Assembly: GCA_027036095.1 (NCBI GenBank)
Contig: JALVTA010000050.1
Coordinates: 1 to 10,925 of the forward strand
Reading direction: 5' to 3'
Length of the DNA: 10,925 nt
Origin: Thiotrichales bacterium
GTDB lineage: Bacteria > Pseudomonadota > Gammaproteobacteria > Thiomicrospirales > Thiomicrospiraceae
The first letter of the stretch is position 1. The number at the start of each line of letters is the position of its first letter. Made by a program: the position numbers and the translations under genes. Of this stretch, positions 8,088-10,925 are shown piece after piece. The notes beneath the pieces are model-generated. The model was not told where the DNA came from. It did not search any database and saw nothing but the letters and a program-made list of their open reading frames with translations.

Positions 8088-8561
8088 ATGGCACGTAGAA
8101 AAAGAGCTGAAAAACGACAGATCCTGCCGGATCCGAAGTTCGGAGACGTAACACTGGCCAAATTCGTCAACGTGGTCATGAAGGATGGCAAGAAGTCCAT
8201 CGCCGAAAAGATTGTCTATGGCGCGCTGGAAACTGTCGCGGAACGTAAGAAGCGCGATGACCATGTGGCCATCCTCAAGGAGGCGCTTGAGAATGTGGGG
8301 CCGATGGTTGAGGTCAAGTCCCGCCGTGTAGGGGGTGCCACCTATCAGGTGCCTGTCGAGGTGCGTCCGGACCGTCGTATGGCGCTGGCTATGCGCTGGA
8401 TTGTTGAAGCGGCGCGCAAGCGGGGCGAGAAAGGCATGATGCTCCGTCTCGCCGGCGAGCTGAGTGATGCCATCGAAAACCGCGGTGCCGCCGTGAAGAA
8501 GAAAGAAGATACGCACCGCATGGCGGAAGCCAACAAGGCGTTCTCTCACTTCCGCTGGTAA
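8088..8561 (+). CDS. rpsG: 30S ribosomal protein S7
   Basis: S7 is a primary 16S rRNA-binding protein that nucleates assembly of the 30S head and contacts E-site tRNA. The 157-residue product matches the usual bacterial length. Recognisable segments are the basic N-terminus MARRKRAEKRQILPDP, then LAKFVNVVMKDGKKS, ENVGPMVEVKSRRVGG, TYQVPVEVRPDRRMALAMRW, and the C-terminus HRMAEANKAFSHFRW. The start is supported by AGGAA (8075-8079), 8 bases before the ATG. In E. coli, S7 represses the str operon by binding the rpsL-rpsG spacer. Here that spacer is only 44 bases, about half the E. coli length, so any such feedback must use a smaller or different site. Identity is certain. Confidence 0.99.
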   Translation: MARRKRAEKRQILPDPKFGDVTLAKFVNVVMKDGKKSIAEKIVYGALETVAERKKRDDHVAILKEALENVGPMVEVKSRRVGGATYQVPVEVRPDRRMALAMRWIVEAARKRGEKGMMLRLAGELSDAIENRGAAVKKKEDTHRMAEANKAFSHFRW

Positions 8562-8589
8562 TGGCAGGCGTGACCTGAACGGGAAATCT

Positions 8590-8617
8590 GGCATCTGCCC
8601 CGCATGGGGCATTTGCC
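8590..8617 (+). promoter_or_regulatory. Hairpin in the rpsG-fusA intergenic region
   Basis: The sequence folds as an inner 6-bp stem TGCCCC/GGGGCA (8596-8601 with 8606-8611) around a GCAT loop. An outer 4-bp stem GGCA/TGCC (8590-8593 with 8614-8617) adds to it across a 2x2 internal loop. Only three Ts follow the inner stem and they are part of the outer fold, so it is not a convincing terminator. It lies ~20 bases upstream of the fusA ribosome binding site. Its role could be mRNA stability, processing or a protein-binding operator, and none of these can be chosen from sequence alone. Confidence 0.5.
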
Positions 8618-8636
8618 GTATCTGGAAAACTGAAAA

Positions 8637-8642
8637 AGAAGG
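8637..8642 (+). promoter_or_regulatory. Ribosome binding site of fusA (fixes the GTG start)
   Basis: AGAAGG in a purine-rich tract ends 9 bases before the GTG at 8652. No in-frame ATG lies at a comparable position, and the downstream protein aligns with EF-G from its first residue, so GTG at 8652 is the start. Confidence 0.7.
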
Positions 8643-8651
8643 TTAGAAACC

Positions 8652-10757
8652 GTGGCAAGACAGACTCCTATCGAGCGTTACCGTAATGTGGGCATCATGG
8701 CGCACATTGACGCCGGCAAGACCACCACGACCGAGCGCATCCTGTTCTATACGGGTGTATCCCACAAGATCGGTGAGGTGCATGATGGTGCGGCAACCAT
8801 GGACTGGATGGAGCAGGAGCAGGAGCGTGGTATCACCATCACGTCTGCTGCAACCACCTGTTTCTGGACAGGCATGGCCAACCAGTTTCCGCAGCATCGC
8901 ATCAACATCATCGACACCCCGGGGCACGTCGACTTCACCATCGAAGTAGAGCGTTCTCTGCGTGTGCTCGACGGTGCGGTCGCCGTGTTCTGTGCCGTAG
9001 GCGGCGTTGAGCCTCAGTCCGAGACTGTCTGGCGTCAGGCCAACAAGTATGGCGTGCCGCGTATGGCCTTCGTCAACAAGATGGACCGTGCCGGTGCCAA
9101 CTTCCTGCGTGTTGTCGAGCAGGTGAAGACGCGACTGGGTGCTAATCCGGTGCCCGTACAGCTGCCTATCGGTGCCGAGGATAACTTCGAGGGTGTCGTG
9201 GACCTCATCAAGATGAAGGCGATCATCTGGGATGAGGAAAGCATGGGCACCAACTTCGAGTATGGTGACATTCCGGCCGACATGGTGGATCAGTGCCAGG
9301 AATATCACGAGCAGCTGGTAGAGTCGGCGGCCGAAGCGAATGAAGAGCTCATGAACAAGTACCTCGAAGAGGGCGAGCTGAGTGAGGAGGAGATCAAGCA
9401 GGGCCTGCGTCAGCGTTGCATTGCCAACGAGATCGTGCCCATGTTCTGCGGATCGGCTTTCAAGAACAAGGGCGTCCAGGCCGTGCTGGACGGCATTATC
9501 GAATATCTGCCTTCTCCCGTTGACATTCCGCCGGTAGAGGGTATCAACCCCGACACTGAAGAGCCTGAAGTCCGTCACGCCTCTGATGATGAGCCTTTCT
9601 CTGCACTGGCCTTCAAGATCATGACGGACCCCTTTGTGGGCACGCTGACTTTCTTCCGGAGCTATTCCGGTGTGGTCAACTCCGGAGAGACGGTCTGGAA
9701 CTCTACCAAGGCCAAGCGTGAACGTATCGGCCGCCTGCTGCAGATGCACGCAAATCACCGTGATGAAATCAAAGAGGTGCGTGCAGGGGATATTGCCTGT
9801 GCGGTGGGCCTGAAGGATGTAACGACTGGTGACACGCTGTGCGATCCGGATCACAAGATCGTGCTGGAGCGCATGGAGTTTCCTGAGCCGGTTATCTCCG
9901 TTGCAGTCGAACCCAAGACCAAGGCTGACCAGGAGAAGATGGGTATTGCACTGCAGAAGCTGGCACAGGAAGACCCCTCCTTCCGTGTGCATACCGATGA
10001 GGAAACTGGTCAGACCATCATTTCCGGCATGGGTGAGCTGCACCTTGACATCATCGTTGACCGCATGAAGCGGGAGTTCAAGGTTGAAGCCAACGTGGGC
10101 GCCCCACAGGTGTCTTACCGTGAGGCCATCCGTCAGCCCGTTGAGGCTGAAGGCAAGTTCGTGCGCCAGTCCGGTGGTCGGGGCCAGTATGGCCACGTCA
10201 AGGTGCGTTTCGAGCCCCTGCCTCAAGGTTCCGGCTTCGAGTTCGAGAATGCCATTGTGGGAGGTGTGGTTCCGAAAGACTATATTCCTGCAGTCGAGAA
10301 AGGTATTCAGGAGCAGCTGGAGGCGGGTGTGCTCGCGGGCTATCCCGTAGTTGACGTCAAGGCGACCCTCTTTGACGGCTCCTACCATGAGGTGGACTCC
10401 AACGAGACGGCCTTCCGCGTGGCAGCAAGCATGGCGGTCAAGGATGGTGTCATGAAGGCCAACCCGGCCATTCTGGAGCCGATCATGGCGGTAGAGGTTG
10501 TTACGCCCGAGGAGTACATGGGCGATGTAATCGGCGACCTCAATCGCCGTCGCGGCATGGTGCAGAGCATGGAGGATGCGCCGGTTGGCAAGTTGGTCAA
10601 GGCGGAAGTTCCGTTGGCTGAGATGTTCGGCTATGCCACCCAGCTGCGCTCTCTGACGCAGGGTCGCGCCAGCTATACTATGCAGTTTGAAAAGTATGCC
10701 GAAGCGCCGGCCAACATTCAGGAAGAGATCATCGCCAAGTCCAAGAAAGGCGCCTGA
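8652..10757 (+). CDS. fusA: Elongation factor G (EF-G), GTP-dependent translocase
   Basis: EF-G drives tRNA-mRNA translocation on the ribosome and, with RRF, ribosome recycling. The 701-residue product is near the 704 of E. coli. Visible GTPase motifs are the P-loop AHIDAGKT (17-24), switch I RGITITSAATT (from 59), DTPGH with H92, and NKMD (142-145), followed by the G' insert. The beta-barrel domain II (DPFVGTLTFFRSYSGVVNSG), domain III (GMGELHLDIIVDRMKREF), domain IV (SGGRGQYGHVKVRFEP) and domain V (GDLNRRRGMVQSM; MFGYATQLRSLTQGRASYTM) follow in the normal order. The gene starts with GTG, unlike its ATG-started neighbours. Its place between rpsG and tuf is the classic str-operon order, and it looks like the primary housekeeping copy rather than an FusA2-type paralog. 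Confidence 0.99.
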   Translation: MARQTPIERYRNVGIMAHIDAGKTTTTERILFYTGVSHKIGEVHDGAATMDWMEQEQERGITITSAATTCFWTGMANQFPQHRINIIDTPGHVDFTIEVERSLRVLDGAVAVFCAVGGVEPQSETVWRQANKYGVPRMAFVNKMDRAGANFLRVVEQVKTRLGANPVPVQLPIGAEDNFEGVVDLIKMKAIIWDEESMGTNFEYGDIPADMVDQCQEYHEQLVESAAEANEELMNKYLEEGELSEEEIKQGLRQRCIANEIVPMFCGSAFKNKGVQAVLDGIIEYLPSPVDIPPVEGINPDTEEPEVRHASDDEPFSALAFKIMTDPFVGTLTFFRSYSGVVNSGETVWNSTKAKRERIGRLLQMHANHRDEIKEVRAGDIACAVGLKDVTTGDTLCDPDHKIVLERMEFPEPVISVAVEPKTKADQEKMGIALQKLAQEDPSFRVHTDEETGQTIISGMGELHLDIIVDRMKREFKVEANVGAPQVSYREAIRQPVEAEGKFVRQSGGRGQYGHVKVRFEPLPQGSGFEFENAIVGGVVPKDYIPAVEKGIQEQLEAGVLAGYPVVDVKATLFDGSYHEVDSNETAFRVAASMAVKDGVMKANPAILEPIMAVEVVTPEEYMGDVIGDLNRRRGMVQSMEDAPVGKLVKAEVPLAEMFGYATQLRSLTQGRASYTMQFEKYAEAPANIQEEIIAKSKKGA

Positions 10758-10798
10758 TCACCGTTTTTTGATTCATTGCTAACAAGAGGTAATACAAC

Positions 10799-10925
10799 AT
10801 GGCAAAGGAAAAGTTTGAACGTACGAAGCCGCACGTAAACGTGGGCACCATTGGACACGTTGACCACGGCAAGACCACGCTGACAGCAGCGCTGACCATT
10901 GTTCAGGGCAAGAAGTTTGGTGGCG
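10799..10925 (+). CDS. tuf: Elongation factor Tu (N-terminal fragment, cut by window edge)
   Basis: EF-Tu delivers aminoacyl-tRNA to the ribosome as a GTP complex. Only the first 42 residues are present. They include MAKEKFERTKPHVNVGTIG and the P-loop GHVDHGKT (19-26), which is diagnostic. GAGGT (10786-10790) lies 8 bases before the ATG and gives a strong ribosome binding site. The gene follows fusA by 41 bases with no convincing promoter or terminator between them, so it is most likely the last-known gene of the str transcript. Many gammaproteobacteria carry two near-identical tuf copies, so whether this is tufA or tufB in a given naming scheme cannot be told here. Residues after the P-loop (LTIVQGKKFGG) differ from the E. 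coli form, as this stretch commonly does between lineages. Confidence 0.97.
   Translation, partial: MAKEKFERTKPHVNVGTIGHVDHGKTTLTAALTIVQGKKFGG

Noticed and set aside
8590..8617. Intrinsic terminator between rpsG and fusA
   Set aside because: Only three Ts follow the GC stem and they continue into GCC, so the U-tract needed for termination is missing.
8643..10388. A 581-codon open frame on the minus strand opposite fusA
   Set aside because: It mirrors the codon structure of a highly expressed gene with biased codon use. Its translation shows no recognisable domain, and fusA on the + strand is beyond doubt.
10764..10769. T-run after fusA as an intrinsic terminator
   Set aside because: There is no stable GC stem immediately upstream; only the short palindromes GGCGCC and TGATCA occur. 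The tuf gene follows at once with a good ribosome binding site.
10768..10796. Possible tuf promoter (TTGATT with AATACA 17 bases downstream)
   Set aside because: The match is poor, the -10 would lie beyond the tuf Shine-Dalgarno, and the start site would fall at or after the tuf start codon.
1..10925. Search for an undescribed system, mobile element, CRISPR array or tRNA
   Set aside because: The window is almost fully occupied by six universally conserved genes with gaps under 130 bases. No repeats, inverted ends, foreign composition or unassigned ORFs were seen.

Overview
This window is a stretch of the bacterial core transcription and translation cluster, all on the + strand. In order it holds rpoB (5' end missing), rpoC, rpsL, rpsG, fusA and the first 42 codons of a tuf gene. 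The proteins look gammaproteobacterial: RpoB and RpoC have the long proteobacterial lineage-specific insertions (including a large insert in the RpoC trigger loop), and all six align almost without gaps to the E. coli proteins as I remember them. GC content looks high (roughly 55-60% by eye). In E. coli the rpoBC and str (rpsL-rpsG-fusA-tufA) operons lie apart. Here they are contiguous, as in Pseudomonas- and Halomonas-like lineages. A marine or halophilic gammaproteobacterium of the Oceanospirillales/Pseudomonadales type is a reasonable guess, but this is inference and the genus cannot be read from the sequence.

Layout: positions 2-3328 encode the C-terminal ~1,108 residues of the RNA polymerase beta subunit. 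The rpoB stop overlaps the rpoC start by 4 bases (ATGA), and rpoC (3325-7539) encodes the complete beta' subunit. A 129-base gap follows, with a near-consensus sigma70 promoter (TTGACA-17-TAGAAT) and a short hairpin in the rpsL leader. Then come rpsL (S12, 7669-8043), a 44-base gap, rpsG (S7, 8088-8561), a 90-base gap with a stronger hairpin, fusA (EF-G, GTG start, 8652-10757), a 42-base gap, and tuf (EF-Tu), which runs off the window at 10799.

The first two genes supply the catalytic core of RNA polymerase. The next four supply the ribosomal decoding-site protein S12, the 30S head assembly protein S7, the translocase EF-G and the aminoacyl-tRNA carrier EF-Tu. I see no intrinsic terminator between genes, so the str genes are probably read both from their own promoter and by read-through from rpoBC.

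I found no mobile element, CRISPR array, RNA gene or unknown protein, and no undescribed system. The points worth a second look are small: a non-Asn residue at position 518 of the RpoB rifampicin region, the rpoB/rpoC overlap, a CCCCGYATGGGG hairpin shared by the rpsL and fusA leaders, mini-ORFs over those hairpins, a short rpsL-rpsG spacer, and an acidic RpoC tail.
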